Of a DNA stretch of 64,000 nt, positions 6,935 to 15,687 are shown one piece after another. Position 1 is the stretch's first letter. Each line of letters opens with the position of its first letter. The notes beneath the pieces are model-generated. The model searched no databases and was not told the origin of the DNA. It worked only from the letters and a program-made list of their open reading frames with translations. The translations under genes were made by a program, and so were the position numbers. Origin of the DNA: Kluyvera ascorbata_C (lineage in GTDB: Bacteria > Pseudomonadota > Gammaproteobacteria > Enterobacterales > Enterobacteriaceae); the NCBI RefSeq assembly GCF_044197065.1, contig NZ_JBIQOI010000002.1, positions 682,001-746,000 on the forward strand, given 5' to 3'.

Positions 6935-8554
6935 TTAATGCTTTTTGATGTAGATATCTTTAGTGGCGAAATTCCCCAGACGATCGGGTGCAAATCCGCC
7001 TACCCACGGTTTTACCAGGTGCGTACGTACGTAGTGATAGACCGGAATGGCCGGTACATCACGCGCCAGCAGGTCTTCGGCCTTCTGGTAATCACGCGCA
7101 CGCTGGGCGACATCCTGCGTCTTCGCGGCGTCGCGTAACGCCTCGTCATAGTCCGGGTTGCTGTACTTGGCCGTATTCTCGCTGTCGCCGGTACGGAAAG
7201 TGTTGAGGAACGTCGAGGCGTCATCGTAGTCCGCAATCCAGGCGTAGCGCACGACGTCAAAGTTGCCGGTATGCATCGCATCCAGCATGGTCTTCCACTC
7301 CTGGTTTTGCAGCTTGGCTTCAACCCCGAGGTTTTTCTTCCACATCGAGGCTGCCGCTATCGCGATGCGCTGGTGTGATTCCGACGTGTTGTACAGCAGA
7401 TTGAACGACAGCGGGTGCGCGTCATTAAATCCGGCTTCCGCCAGCAGCTTTTTCGCCTCAGCCATACGCTTATCGCGCGGCCAGGAGGCGTAATCAGGCC
7501 CGTGCAGCTTCACGCCGCCAATATCCGGCTGGCTAATCACCCATGCCGGGCTTTGCCCCTGCCCTAACACTTTGTCGGCAATAATGTCTTTATCCAGCGC
7601 CATATTTAGCGCACGACGCACGCGGGCATCGTTAAACGGTGGTTTTGTGGTATTGAACTCATAGTAGTAAGTCGCCAGCTGCGGCTTCACGTCGACCTGA
7701 TCGCCGAGCGTCTTTTTCAACTGGCTGAACTGGTTAATCGGTAAGGTGTAAACGATGTCGACTTCACCGGCTTTATAACGGTTCACATCAGAGGCTTCAG
7801 AACGAATAGGCAGGTAGGTCACTTTATTGACCACGGTCTTCGCGTTGTCCCAGTAACGTGGGTTTCGCTCGGCCACAATGCGCTCGTTAACCACCCACTG
7901 CGAGAGCGTATAGGCTCCGCTGCTGACAAAGTGCTCCGGTTTCACCCATTTATCGCCAAACTGGCCGATCAGCACTTTATCCAGCGGCACCATTGACGGG
8001 TGCGCAAGCATAGCGAGGAAGGCGGAGTTAGGCTGCGTCAGGGTGACTTCAACCGTGGTATCGTTCAGCGCTTTCACGCCAAGGGTATCTGGCGCTTTCT
8101 TACCTAAGGCGATATCCGCCGCGTTCACGATATGCATATTGCCCGGGTAGCTGGCGTAAGGCGATGCGGTGGTTGGCGTGACCAGGCGCTGCCAGCTCCA
8201 GACCACATCCTGCGCGGTAATCGCTGAGCCATCAGACCAGGTAATCCCCGGGCGCAGATGGAACGTCCAGACGGTATTGTCTTTATTGTCCCAGGATTCC
8301 GCTAGCCGCGGCTCAATGCTGCCGTCGGGCTTCACCGCCACCAGACCATCAAACATATCGTTAAGGATGTTGAACTCAACGTCACTCTCAACCTTATGCG
8401 GATCAAGCGAGGCCGGTTCATTGCCGTTGCCGCGTACCAGCTCCTGTTTGTCGGCAAGCGCGGTACCTTCCGGTACGTTTGCTGCCTGCACAGCTGCGGT
8501 GATACCTAGCGCCAATAGCGCGATCGTGATGTTGTTATAGTGTTTTAATTTCAT
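6935..8554 (-). CDS. OppA/MppA-family periplasmic peptide-binding protein (orphan)
   Basis: This is a family 5 extracellular solute-binding protein of about 539 residues. It has a Sec signal peptide (MKLKHYNNITIALLALGI, cleavage after VQAA) and the family signatures NEPASLDPHKVESD, WVVNERIVAERNPRYWDNA and NLGVEAKLQNQEWKTMLD. It resembles both OppA and MppA of E. coli and is a paralogue of them. I start it at ATG 8554, which has AAGG 8 nt upstream; ATG 8560 is possible. The longest frame (to 8770) adds a non-conserved leader. No permease or ATPase genes are adjacent, so it probably delivers peptides to a transporter encoded elsewhere. Confidence 0.88.
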   Translation of the reverse strand: MKLKHYNNITIALLALGITAAVQAANVPEGTALADKQELVRGNGNEPASLDPHKVESDVEFNILNDMFDGLVAVKPDGSIEPRLAESWDNKDNTVWTFHLRPGITWSDGSAITAQDVVWSWQRLVTPTTASPYASYPGNMHIVNAADIALGKKAPDTLGVKALNDTTVEVTLTQPNSAFLAMLAHPSMVPLDKVLIGQFGDKWVKPEHFVSSGAYTLSQWVVNERIVAERNPRYWDNAKTVVNKVTYLPIRSEASDVNRYKAGEVDIVYTLPINQFSQLKKTLGDQVDVKPQLATYYYEFNTTKPPFNDARVRRALNMALDKDIIADKVLGQGQSPAWVISQPDIGGVKLHGPDYASWPRDKRMAEAKKLLAEAGFNDAHPLSFNLLYNTSESHQRIAIAAASMWKKNLGVEAKLQNQEWKTMLDAMHTGNFDVVRYAWIADYDDASTFLNTFRTGDSENTAKYSNPDYDEALRDAAKTQDVAQRARDYQKAEDLLARDVPAIPVYHYVRTHLVKPWVGGFAPDRLGNFATKDIYIKKH

Positions 8555-8791
8555 TTCCATTGCCTTGTTGTTATAACCCTCTTCACTGTTAGCATGAAGC
8601 CGCAACAACGCAAATGCTTTCAACAACCTATAAGAGTTTGATCTCGATCCTGGTGATTTTATTAATGGAATTTGTGACCCACCAGTAATACCCTGATTTG
8701 ACAGAGTAAAGATGGGTAAAATCATTAGGGAATAAAGAAGAGATTTCTTATTCTGTCTCACTAATAACATCTGTCATATAAAGGGTGACTT

Positions 8792-9451
8792 ATGGATCGC
8801 ATAATTACTTCATCGCGTGACCGCTCATCGTTGCTGAGCACACACAAAGTTCTGCGTAACACCTATTTTCTGCTGAGCCTGACGCTGGCGTTTTCCGCCA
8901 TTACCGCGACTGCCAGCACCGTGCTGATGCTGCCGTCTCCGGGTCTTATCCTGACGCTGGTTGGCATGTATGGCTTAATGTTCCTGACCTATAAAACGGC
9001 TGATAAGCCGGTCGGTATTCTGTCGGCCTTCGCCTTTACGGGCTTCCTGGGTTACATCCTGGGGCCGATTCTGAACGCCTATCTGTCTGCGGGCATGGGT
9101 GACGTTATCGGTATGGCGCTGGGCGGCACTGCGCTGGTCTTCTTTAGCTGCTCAGCCTACGTGCTGACCACCCGTAAGGACATGTCCTTCCTCGGCGGTA
9201 TGCTGATGGCTGGTATCGTGGTGGTGCTGATTGGTATGGTGGCGAACATCTTCCTGCAGCTGCCTGCCCTGCACCTGGCAATTAGCGCGGTGTTTATACT
9301 GATCTCTTCCGGTGCCATCCTGTATGAGACCAGCAACATCATCCGCGGCGGTGAGACCAACTACATCCGTGCTACCGTTAGCCTGTATGTCTCGCTGTAC
9401 AACATCTTCGTCAGCCTGCTGAGCATTCTGGGCTTCGCAAGTCGCGATTAA
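8792..9451 (+). CDS. yccA: YccA, Bax-inhibitor-1 family membrane protein, FtsH modulator
   Basis: This 219-residue protein has seven hydrophobic segments and starts MDRIITSSRDRSSLLSTHKV. In E. coli YccA is a substrate and inhibitor of the FtsH protease and protects the SecY translocon when secretion is jammed. The sequence is near-identical to that protein. The start ATG is preceded by an AGGG ribosome site. It is transcribed divergently from the peptide-binding protein gene and followed by its own terminator. Confidence 0.96.
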   Translation: MDRIITSSRDRSSLLSTHKVLRNTYFLLSLTLAFSAITATASTVLMLPSPGLILTLVGMYGLMFLTYKTADKPVGILSAFAFTGFLGYILGPILNAYLSAGMGDVIGMALGGTALVFFSCSAYVLTTRKDMSFLGGMLMAGIVVVLIGMVANIFLQLPALHLAISAVFILISSGAILYETSNIIRGGETNYIRATVSLYVSLYNIFVSLLSILGFASRD

Positions 9452-9470
9452 TCCCAACTCAACGGACCCA

Positions 9471-9497
9471 AGGCCTCGCTTATGCGGGGCCTTTTTA
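9471..9497 (+). terminator. Rho-independent terminator after yccA
   Basis: The stem aggcctcgc / gcggggcct with a 4-nt loop is followed by TTTTTATTT. Confidence 0.85.
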
Positions 9498-9538
9498 TTT
9501 GCTACACTTGCCGCCATCTGTTTGTTGCGTGAAATATT

Positions 9539-9868
9539 ATGCTTATCTACGAAAACACCGAAATCGAGACCGATAGCGAAGGCTATCTCAAAGACACCAC
9601 GCTATGGAGCGAAGGCCTGGCGGCGGCGATTGCCGCAAATGAAGGTATTGAACTGAGCCCCGAACATTGGGAAGTCGTGCGCTTCGTGCGTGAGTTTTAC
9701 CTGGAGTTCAATACCTCTCCGGCCATTCGTATGCTGGTCAAAGCGATGGCGAATACCTTCGGCGAAGAGAAAGGCAACAGCCGCTACCTGTATCGCCTGT
9801 TCCCGAAAGGCCCGGCCAAACAGGCCACCAAAATCGCGGGCCTGCCTAAGCCGGTGAAGTGTATTTAA
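9539..9868 (+). CDS. tusE: TusE, sulfur relay protein for tRNA 2-thiouridine
   Basis: This 109-residue DsrC-like protein accepts persulfide sulfur from the TusBCD complex and passes it to MnmA for 2-thiolation of the wobble uridine in Lys, Glu and Gln tRNAs. The essential C-terminal cysteine is Cys108 in PKPVKCI, the expected penultimate position. Its stop codon overlaps the stop of the convergent acylphosphatase gene by 4 nt, leaving no room for a terminator between them. Confidence 0.97.
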   Translation: MLIYENTEIETDSEGYLKDTTLWSEGLAAAIAANEGIELSPEHWEVVRFVREFYLEFNTSPAIRMLVKAMANTFGEEKGNSRYLYRLFPKGPAKQATKIAGLPKPVKCI

Positions 9869-10143
9869 TAGCGGATGCTGAAGTTGCTCCACGCTTTATC
9901 GGGTTGGTGAGGTTCCGCCAGGACTTTATCAACCCGGGCGCTGCGCGGCCCGCCCGCTTTCAACCACGCCAGTAGCTTCTCAACCTGCTCTTCACTTCCG
10001 CAGGCGACAACCTCCACGCTGCCATCATCGAGATTCAGCGCGTAGCCTCGCAAACCCAGGCGCACCGCCTCCTGCTGGGTAAAAAAACGAAAGCCGACGC
10101 CCTGTACCTGGCCGTAAACCCAACAAATCACACATTTATCCAT
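9865..10143 (-). CDS. yccX: Acylphosphatase
   Basis: This 92-residue protein hydrolyses the carboxyl-phosphate bond of acyl phosphates. The catalytic pair is visible: Arg19 in the phosphate loop VQGVGFRFFTQ and Asn37 in GYALNLDDGSVEV. Cys4 and Cys7 near the N-terminus are also present in the E. coli enzyme. It is divergent from rlmI and overlaps tusE tail to tail. Confidence 0.95.
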   Translation of the reverse strand: MDKCVICWVYGQVQGVGFRFFTQQEAVRLGLRGYALNLDDGSVEVVACGSEEQVEKLLAWLKAGGPRSARVDKVLAEPHQPDKAWSNFSIRY

Positions 10144-10286
10144 GCGGTTCTCCCCCGGTATGGTTCAGACGATTTACCCCACTCTAGCGCCAATTGCCCT
10201 GACATTCTTCCGCTGTTCGTTGCATTTAGGCAGGGAAGTCGGGAAAATGCAGCCTGATCCCTTCCTATATAGTCAGATAAAAAACT

Positions 10287-11477
10287 ATGAGTGTACGTTT
10301 AGTGTTAGCCAAAGGGCGCGAAAAATCATTGCTGCGCCGTCATCCCTGGGTCTTTTCTGGTGCGGTCGCTCGCATGGAAGGCAAAGCCAGCCTCGGCGAG
10401 ACCATTGATATTGTCGACCATCAGGGGAAATGGTTAGCCCGCGGCGCATATTCTCCCGCTTCGCAGATCCGCGCTCGCGTGTGGACGTTCGATGCCAACG
10501 AAACTATCGATATCAACTTCTTCGTGCGTCGCCTGCAGCAAGCGCAAACCTGGCGCGACTGGCTGGCACAGAAAGACGGGCTGGACAGCTATCGTCTGAT
10601 CGCCGGCGAATCTGATGGCCTGCCGGGCGTCACCATCGACCGATTCGGCTCCTTCCTGGTGCTGCAACTGCTGAGCGCCGGTGCGGAATACCAGCGCGCG
10701 GCGCTGATTAGCGCACTGCAAACGCTGTACCCGCAATGTGCGATTTACGATCGTAGCGACGTTGCCGTGCGTAAAAAAGAAGGTATGGAACTAACCCAAG
10801 GGCCCGTCACCGGTGAACTGCCGCCAGCCCTGCTGCCGATTGAAGAACACGGCATGAAGCTGCTGGTGGATATTCAGGGTGGCCATAAAACCGGCTATTA
10901 TCTTGACCAGCGCGACAGCCGCCTGGCGACGCGCCGCTACGTGGCGGATAAACGCGTCCTGAACTGCTTCTCCTACACCGGCGGCTTTGCGGTCTCTGCG
11001 CTGATGGGCGGTTGTAGCCAGGTCACCAGCGTGGATACCTCCCAGGAAGCGCTGGACGTGGCACGTCAAAACGTCGAGCTGAACAAACTGGATCTGAGCA
11101 AAGCCGAATTCGTTCGTGATGACGTCTTCAAGCTGCTGCGTAAATACCGCGATCAGGGCGAGAAGTTCGATGTGATCGTGATGGACCCACCGAAGTTTGT
11201 CGAAAATAAAAGCCAGCTGATGGGGGCTTGCCGCGGCTATAAAGACATCAACATGCTGGCTATTCAGCTCCTGAACCCGGGCGGCGTGCTGCTGACTTTC
11301 TCCTGCTCCGGCCTGATGACCTCAGATTTATTCCAGAAAATCATCGCTGATGCCGCAGTAGATGCCGGTCGTGATGTACAATTTATAGAGCAGTTCCGTC
11401 AGGCAGCCGATCACCCGGTGATTGCAACCTACCCGGAAGGACTGTACCTGAAAGGATTTGCCTGCCGCATCATGTAA
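10287..11477 (+). CDS. rlmI: RlmI, 23S rRNA m5C1962 methyltransferase
   Basis: This 396-residue SAM-dependent methyltransferase has an N-terminal PUA domain (residues 1-75, LAKGREKSLLRRHPWVFSGA) and a Rossmann methyltransferase domain with the SAM loop NCFSYTGGFAVSAL and the catalytic motifs MDPPKF and FSCSG (the cysteine nucleophile). Length equals that of E. coli RlmI. It stands between divergent yccX and hspQ. Confidence 0.97.
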   Translation: MSVRLVLAKGREKSLLRRHPWVFSGAVARMEGKASLGETIDIVDHQGKWLARGAYSPASQIRARVWTFDANETIDINFFVRRLQQAQTWRDWLAQKDGLDSYRLIAGESDGLPGVTIDRFGSFLVLQLLSAGAEYQRAALISALQTLYPQCAIYDRSDVAVRKKEGMELTQGPVTGELPPALLPIEEHGMKLLVDIQGGHKTGYYLDQRDSRLATRRYVADKRVLNCFSYTGGFAVSALMGGCSQVTSVDTSQEALDVARQNVELNKLDLSKAEFVRDDVFKLLRKYRDQGEKFDVIVMDPPKFVENKSQLMGACRGYKDINMLAIQLLNPGGVLLTFSCSGLMTSDLFQKIIADAAVDAGRDVQFIEQFRQAADHPVIATYPEGLYLKGFACRIM

Positions 11478-11548
11478 CTTGAAAAGCGAAATGGTGTCTA
11501 TATATGTAGAGATACAGAGATAACGCCATTTCCCGGGAGGTGAGTATG

Positions 11549-11866
11549 ATGATTACCAGCAAATTCGGTATTGGCCAGCAGGTGCGTCACTCCCTGCTGG
11601 GCTACCTGGGCGTGGTGGTAGATATCGACCCGGTTTACTCGCTCGACGATCCTGATCCCGACGATCTTGCGGCCAACGATGAACTTCGCGCGTTGCCCTG
11701 GTATCACGTGGTGATGGAAGATGACGATGGCCAGCCGGTACATACCTATCTGGCCGAAGCCCAGTTGAGCAGCGAACCGCGCGAAGATCACCCAGAGCAA
11801 CCCACGATGGATGAACTGGCACGTACCATCCGCCGACAGCTACAAGCTCCGCGGCTGCGTAACTAA
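11549..11866 (+). CDS. hspQ: HspQ, heat-shock protein and Lon specificity enhancer
   Basis: This is a 105-residue YccV-type protein (ITSKFGIGQQVRHSLLGYLG) that binds hemimethylated DNA and helps Lon degrade certain substrates. There are three possible starts: GTG 11540, ATG 11546 and ATG 11549. The GGGAGG ribosome site at 11535-11540 is 8 nt from ATG 11549, which also gives the E. coli length. A strong terminator follows. Confidence 0.94.
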   Translation: MITSKFGIGQQVRHSLLGYLGVVVDIDPVYSLDDPDPDDLAANDELRALPWYHVVMEDDDGQPVHTYLAEAQLSSEPREDHPEQPTMDELARTIRRQLQAPRLRN

Positions 11867-11881
11867 CCGCCGCGTTAAAGA

Positions 11882-11907
11882 CAAAACCCCGCACTGCGGG
11901 GTTTTTT
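11882..11907 (+). terminator. Rho-independent terminator after hspQ
   Basis: AAAACCCCGC, a 3-nt ACT loop and GCGGGGTTTTTT form a strong hairpin with a T-tract on the plus strand. Confidence 0.92.
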
Positions 11908-11930
11908 ATTATGACGTACAGACTGAATTA

Positions 11931-11965
11931 CGTAGCCCGGCCGAGCGAAGCCGTGAATGCCCCCA
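11931..11965. repeat. REP-like element (single unit)
   Basis: The string cgtagcccggccgagcgaag matches the element at 35459 (tgtagcccggccgagcaaag) except at two positions. It lies between hspQ and yccU, in an intergenic position typical of REP/BIME palindromic repeats. Confidence 0.7.
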
Positions 11966-12000
11966 GAGCCAGTTTTCACACCTTATCCGAGCGACTCTTA

Positions 12001-12417
12001 TTATTTTGCCAAGCCTAAACGCGGGATCTCAATCGCCGGGCAGCGGTCCATCACCACGTTCAGACCCGCGTTGCGCGCCAGCACCGCAGCCTGCTCGTTA
12101 ATCACGCCGAGCTGCATCCACAGCGTTTTAGCGCCAACCGCGATAGCTTCTTGCGCCACGCCCCACACCGCTTCAGAGTTGCGAAAGACATCAACCATAT
12201 CGACCTTTTCCGGCACATCGGCAAGCGTAGCATAGCCTTTCTGGCCCAGCAGCGTACCGCCAGCCACCTTAGGTGACACCGGGATCACGCGATAGCCTTG
12301 ATCCAGTAAATATTTCATGACCCGATAGCTTGGGCGGTCAGGTTTGTCACTTGCCCCCACCAGCGCAATGGTGTGGGTGGTGGTCAAAATGTTGGCAATA
12401 TCATGTTCTGTCATCAT
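12001..12417 (-). CDS. yccU: YccU, CoA-binding domain protein
   Basis: This 138-residue protein is a single Rossmann-type CoA-binding domain, with the nucleotide loop ALVGASDKPDRPSY near the N-terminus followed by VIPVSPKVAGGTLLGQK. Its biochemical role is not established. In E. coli yccT lies between yccU and mgsA; here yccU and mgsA are separated by only 130 nt and yccT is missing. Confidence 0.92.
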   Translation of the reverse strand: MMTEHDIANILTTTHTIALVGASDKPDRPSYRVMKYLLDQGYRVIPVSPKVAGGTLLGQKGYATLADVPEKVDMVDVFRNSEAVWGVAQEAIAVGAKTLWMQLGVINEQAAVLARNAGLNVVMDRCPAIEIPRLGLAK

Positions 12418-12547
12418 TATCCTCCTGGCTAATCGTTTAAGTGTACGCGAGCACGCTGATGTCGCGCGTCAAATTTTTGCTATTCAGAGCTTGCAGGCTG
12501 ATTCGCTTGCAGTAATCTGTCTGGATTACACACTTAGGGAATGGTTT

Positions 12548-13006
12548 ATGGAACTCACCACTCGCACCTTACCGGCGCGTAAACACATTGCGCTGGTTGC
12601 GCACGACCACTGCAAAGATATGCTGATGAAATGGGTGCAACGCCACCGGGATTGTCTGGCGCAGCATACGCTGTCGGCCACCGGCACTACCGGTAACCTG
12701 GTACAACGCGCCACGGGCCTGGAAGTGAAAGCGATGCTGAGCGGCCCGATGGGCGGCGATCAACAGGTGGGTGCGCTGATTTCGGAAGGTAAAATCGACG
12801 TCCTGATCTTTTTCTGGGATCCACTCAATGCCGTTCCGCACGACCCGGACGTCAAGGCGCTACTGCGTCTGGCAACCGTCTGGAATATTCCGGTTGCGAC
12901 CAATGCGTCCACCGCTGATTTTATTATCCAGTCGCCGAATTTCAGCGAACCGGTTGATATCCTGATTCCTGACTACCAGCGCTACCTCTCTGAGCGTTTG
13001 AAATAA
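12548..13006 (+). CDS. mgsA: Methylglyoxal synthase
   Basis: This 152-residue enzyme converts dihydroxyacetone phosphate to methylglyoxal and phosphate, a glycolytic bypass used when sugar phosphates accumulate. The catalytic Asp71 lies in GPMGGDQQ and His98 in AVPHDPD, in E. coli numbering. I start it at ATG 12548 (MELTTRTLPARKH); the longer frame upstream has no family similarity. Confidence 0.97.
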   Translation: MELTTRTLPARKHIALVAHDHCKDMLMKWVQRHRDCLAQHTLSATGTTGNLVQRATGLEVKAMLSGPMGGDQQVGALISEGKIDVLIFFWDPLNAVPHDPDVKALLRLATVWNIPVATNASTADFIIQSPNFSEPVDILIPDYQRYLSERLK

Positions 13007-13018
13007 GCGTCTGAAGCA

Positions 13019-13041
13019 AGCCGGAGTCACCGACTCCGGCT
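13019..13041. terminator. Shared hairpin between convergent mgsA and helD
   Basis: A perfect 10-bp stem AGCCGGAGTC / GACTCCGGCT with a 3-nt loop lies between the two stops. The T-tracts are weak on both sides (TTATCTTA on the plus strand), so it may act in both directions or mainly as a 3' stabiliser. Confidence 0.7.
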
Positions 13042-13045
13042 TATC

Positions 13046-15100
13046 TTACGGTTTTCGTGCCACCGGCACTGACAGCTGCTTCAAAATATCCACAAACGGT
13101 GACGGCTGTTGCTGGTTAAACAGCAGCCAGACGCGCAAACGTGCACGAGTAATGGCCACGTATAGCAAGCGTCTCTCCTCGGCGTCCGGGAAATCTTCTG
13201 GTGCAGGCAGTAGCGCCTGTTCCATAATCGACTCACGCGCAGGTGCCGGGAAACCGTCAAATCCTTCCTTAAGCCCCAGCACGATGACGTAGTCCGCCTG
13301 TTGACCTTTGCTGGCGTGAACGGTCATAAAATCAATATTGAGCTTAGGCCAGCGCGTGGCGGCTTTATCCAGCGCGGCAGGCTTCAGATGGTGGTAACGC
13401 GCCAGCACCAGGATCCGCTGCTCCTCAGTGGCGTAACCACTGAGCTTATCGAACAGCGCATCAAGCTTGTCATCTTCCAGCAGCATCACCGCATGCTTAT
13501 CACCCGCTGTGAGGCTATTGAGTGGTTTACTGAGCTGGTGCGGGTTTTGCTGAATAAACCGATTGGCTATCTCGCCAATACGGCTATTAAATCGGTAGGT
13601 GGTATCCAGCGCACAGTTATCACCTTCACCAAAATAGTGGTTAAACGCGGTGGTCAGCGAAAGCTGCGCGCCGCTGAAGCGATAAATGGCCTGCCAGTCA
13701 TCCCCCACAGCATAGAGCGAGGTTTGCGAGTTCTGCTTGCGCAGCGCCGCCAACAGGGCGGCTCGCTGTGGAGAGATATCCTGAAATTCATCCACCAGAA
13801 TATGCTTCCACGGACTGACAAAGCGACCTTTCTCCAGAATATTGATGGCCTGATGGATAAGACCAGAGAAGTCGACGGCGTTTTCTTCTTTGAGCGCCGT
13901 TTTCCACGCCTTCAGCAGCGGCGCCATTAGCTTCACACGCTTGCCAAACAGGTCGCGAACCTCTTCCGGCGCACCGGCAATCATCTCCGCCTGTGAACCG
14001 CCGTGCATACGCATCAGGCTGACCCAGCGGTCAAGACGGCTCCCCATGCGTTTAATGAGCTTTTCATCTTCCCAGAAATTATCTTCGGCAACGTCCCAAC
14101 CCATCTCATCCTGGAGCCACAAACGCCAGCCTTTAGCCTGTGCTTTTTTCTCCCGACACTGCTGCTGCCAGCATTGGGTAAACAGTGCATAGCGGGCAGA
14201 GGAATCGTTTTCCAGCTTGCTGACAACCGGAACCTTTTTGCTCCCCTGCTGAATAATATGCAGCGCCAGCGCGTGGAAAGTACGCGCGGTGATAGCATCC
14301 GTATGCAGCCGCGTTTGCAGGCGCTCATCCATCTCCTGCGCGGCTTTTTTACCAAAGGCCAGCAGAAGGATTTGCTCCGCCGACGCTTCACCCCGCGCAA
14401 GCAACCAACCCGCCCGCGCCACCAGCACGGACGTTTTTCCGCTACCAGCCCCGGCCAGCACCAGCAGCGAACGTTCACCATTCACCACTGCTCGAGCCTG
14501 AGAGGCATTAAGTGGCGATGACTCAATCTGTTCGAAAAATTCAGCGTATTTTTCCAGCATCGCCTCGGTGTAACGCTGATTATGCTGCTCGCGACCTCTC
14601 TCTTTATCAGCCAGCCATGCCTGACATTGATGCCAGGCATCACGGCAGTTATCAAATGCCTCAAGACGGTCGGTCGGTAACGGCAGCCCTTCCAGCGCAG
14701 CCACAACCTGCTGGCGTATTTTTTGCGCCTGTTGACGGGTGAGCCATTGGGTTTCAGCGCTGCTGCCTGCAATAACGGCCAACTGTTTTTCGAGAAGGTC
14801 AGCAGCTATCGCGCTCATTTCCTCGCCCCATTGCTGCCAGAGCCCCAGCAGATGGTGATGGAAGCGCTGCGTTTCTCCCCACTCGGTTCCGTGCAGACGT
14901 ACGACTTTATCTTCAGGTAAAACGAACTCCAGCTCCCCCCACACCAGACCGCGTTTGCAGTTGATGGCCAGAAGCTGGTTGAAAGGAATGAGATACTCAT
15001 GCTGAGGGCCGGAGACCCTGACGCCGGCGTTGAGGATCTCAACCCGGTCATAAGGATGCTGCGCCATGCGCTTGCCCAGCGTTGTTGATTTTAATTCCAT
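13046..15100 (-). CDS. helD: DNA helicase IV (UvrD/Rep superfamily 1)
   Basis: This 684-residue ATP-dependent 3'-5' DNA helicase has the Walker A motif AGAGSGKTSVL, Walker B/DEFQ box LVDEFQDIS, motif VGDDWQAIYRF and late motifs TVHASKGQQADYV and YVAITRAR. Length equals that of E. coli HelD. It is involved in recombination and removal of protein roadblocks. It is divergent from yccF and converges on mgsA. Confidence 0.97.
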   Translation of the reverse strand: MELKSTTLGKRMAQHPYDRVEILNAGVRVSGPQHEYLIPFNQLLAINCKRGLVWGELEFVLPEDKVVRLHGTEWGETQRFHHHLLGLWQQWGEEMSAIAADLLEKQLAVIAGSSAETQWLTRQQAQKIRQQVVAALEGLPLPTDRLEAFDNCRDAWHQCQAWLADKERGREQHNQRYTEAMLEKYAEFFEQIESSPLNASQARAVVNGERSLLVLAGAGSGKTSVLVARAGWLLARGEASAEQILLLAFGKKAAQEMDERLQTRLHTDAITARTFHALALHIIQQGSKKVPVVSKLENDSSARYALFTQCWQQQCREKKAQAKGWRLWLQDEMGWDVAEDNFWEDEKLIKRMGSRLDRWVSLMRMHGGSQAEMIAGAPEEVRDLFGKRVKLMAPLLKAWKTALKEENAVDFSGLIHQAINILEKGRFVSPWKHILVDEFQDISPQRAALLAALRKQNSQTSLYAVGDDWQAIYRFSGAQLSLTTAFNHYFGEGDNCALDTTYRFNSRIGEIANRFIQQNPHQLSKPLNSLTAGDKHAVMLLEDDKLDALFDKLSGYATEEQRILVLARYHHLKPAALDKAATRWPKLNIDFMTVHASKGQQADYVIVLGLKEGFDGFPAPARESIMEQALLPAPEDFPDAEERRLLYVAITRARLRVWLLFNQQQPSPFVDILKQLSVPVARKP

Positions 15101-15222
15101 GTCGTTTCGAATCCTGACTTTTTCGATACCTCACAGTGTAACCCCCAGAGAATAGGTGCTCCAGCGCAAAAAAACGTTACAATCATCAGGTCTTGTTATT
15201 CACAGTGCTACACAGAGGATTT

Positions 15223-15669
15223 ATGCGTACAGTTCTGAATATTTTAAATTTTGTGTTAGGTGGATTTCTGACAACGTTAGGCTGGCTGCTTGCAACGCTG
15301 GTCAGTATCATTTTGATTATTACCTTACCGCTCACCCGCTCCTGCTGGGAAATTACCAAACTTTCACTGCTGCCTTACGGTAATGAGGCCGTTCATGTTG
15401 ATGAACTGGAGCCAGGGACGAAAAGCAGCGTGATGAATGCAGGCGGGACCGTGCTCAATATTGTCTGGTTTGTGCTGTTCGGTTGGTGGCTGTGTCTGAC
15501 TCATATTCTCGCCGGAATTGCCCAATGCGTCACCATCATTGGTATTCCCGTTGGCATCGCCAATTTCAAAATTGCCGCCATTGCACTCTGGCCGGTTGGT
15601 CGCCGTGTGGTACCCGTGGAAGTAGCGCGCGCGGCTCGCGAGGCAAATGCACGCCGCCGTTTTCAGTAA
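15223..15669 (+). CDS. yccF: YccF, DUF307 inner-membrane protein
   Basis: This 148-residue protein has four hydrophobic segments and begins MRTVLNILNFVLGGF at ATG 15223, which has AGAGGA 5-10 nt upstream. The longer frame to 15193 is not supported. The two halves each contain a similar G-IP/LP turn (TLPLTRSCWEITK and GIPVGIANFKIA), suggesting an internal duplication. Function is unknown. yccS follows after 18 nt, so they form an operon. Confidence 0.93.
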   Translation: MRTVLNILNFVLGGFLTTLGWLLATLVSIILIITLPLTRSCWEITKLSLLPYGNEAVHVDELEPGTKSSVMNAGGTVLNIVWFVLFGWWLCLTHILAGIAQCVTIIGIPVGIANFKIAAIALWPVGRRVVPVEVARAAREANARRRFQ

Positions 15670-15687
15670 TCAGGACGAATACACGCT

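Noticed and set aside
8555..8770. N-terminal extension of the peptide-binding protein
   Set aside because: It would put about 72 residues in front of a good signal peptide and has no conserved content.
12344..12547. N-terminal extension of mgsA
   Set aside because: The extra 68 codons are antisense to the start of yccU and absent from the enzyme family; ATG 12548 fits the known length.
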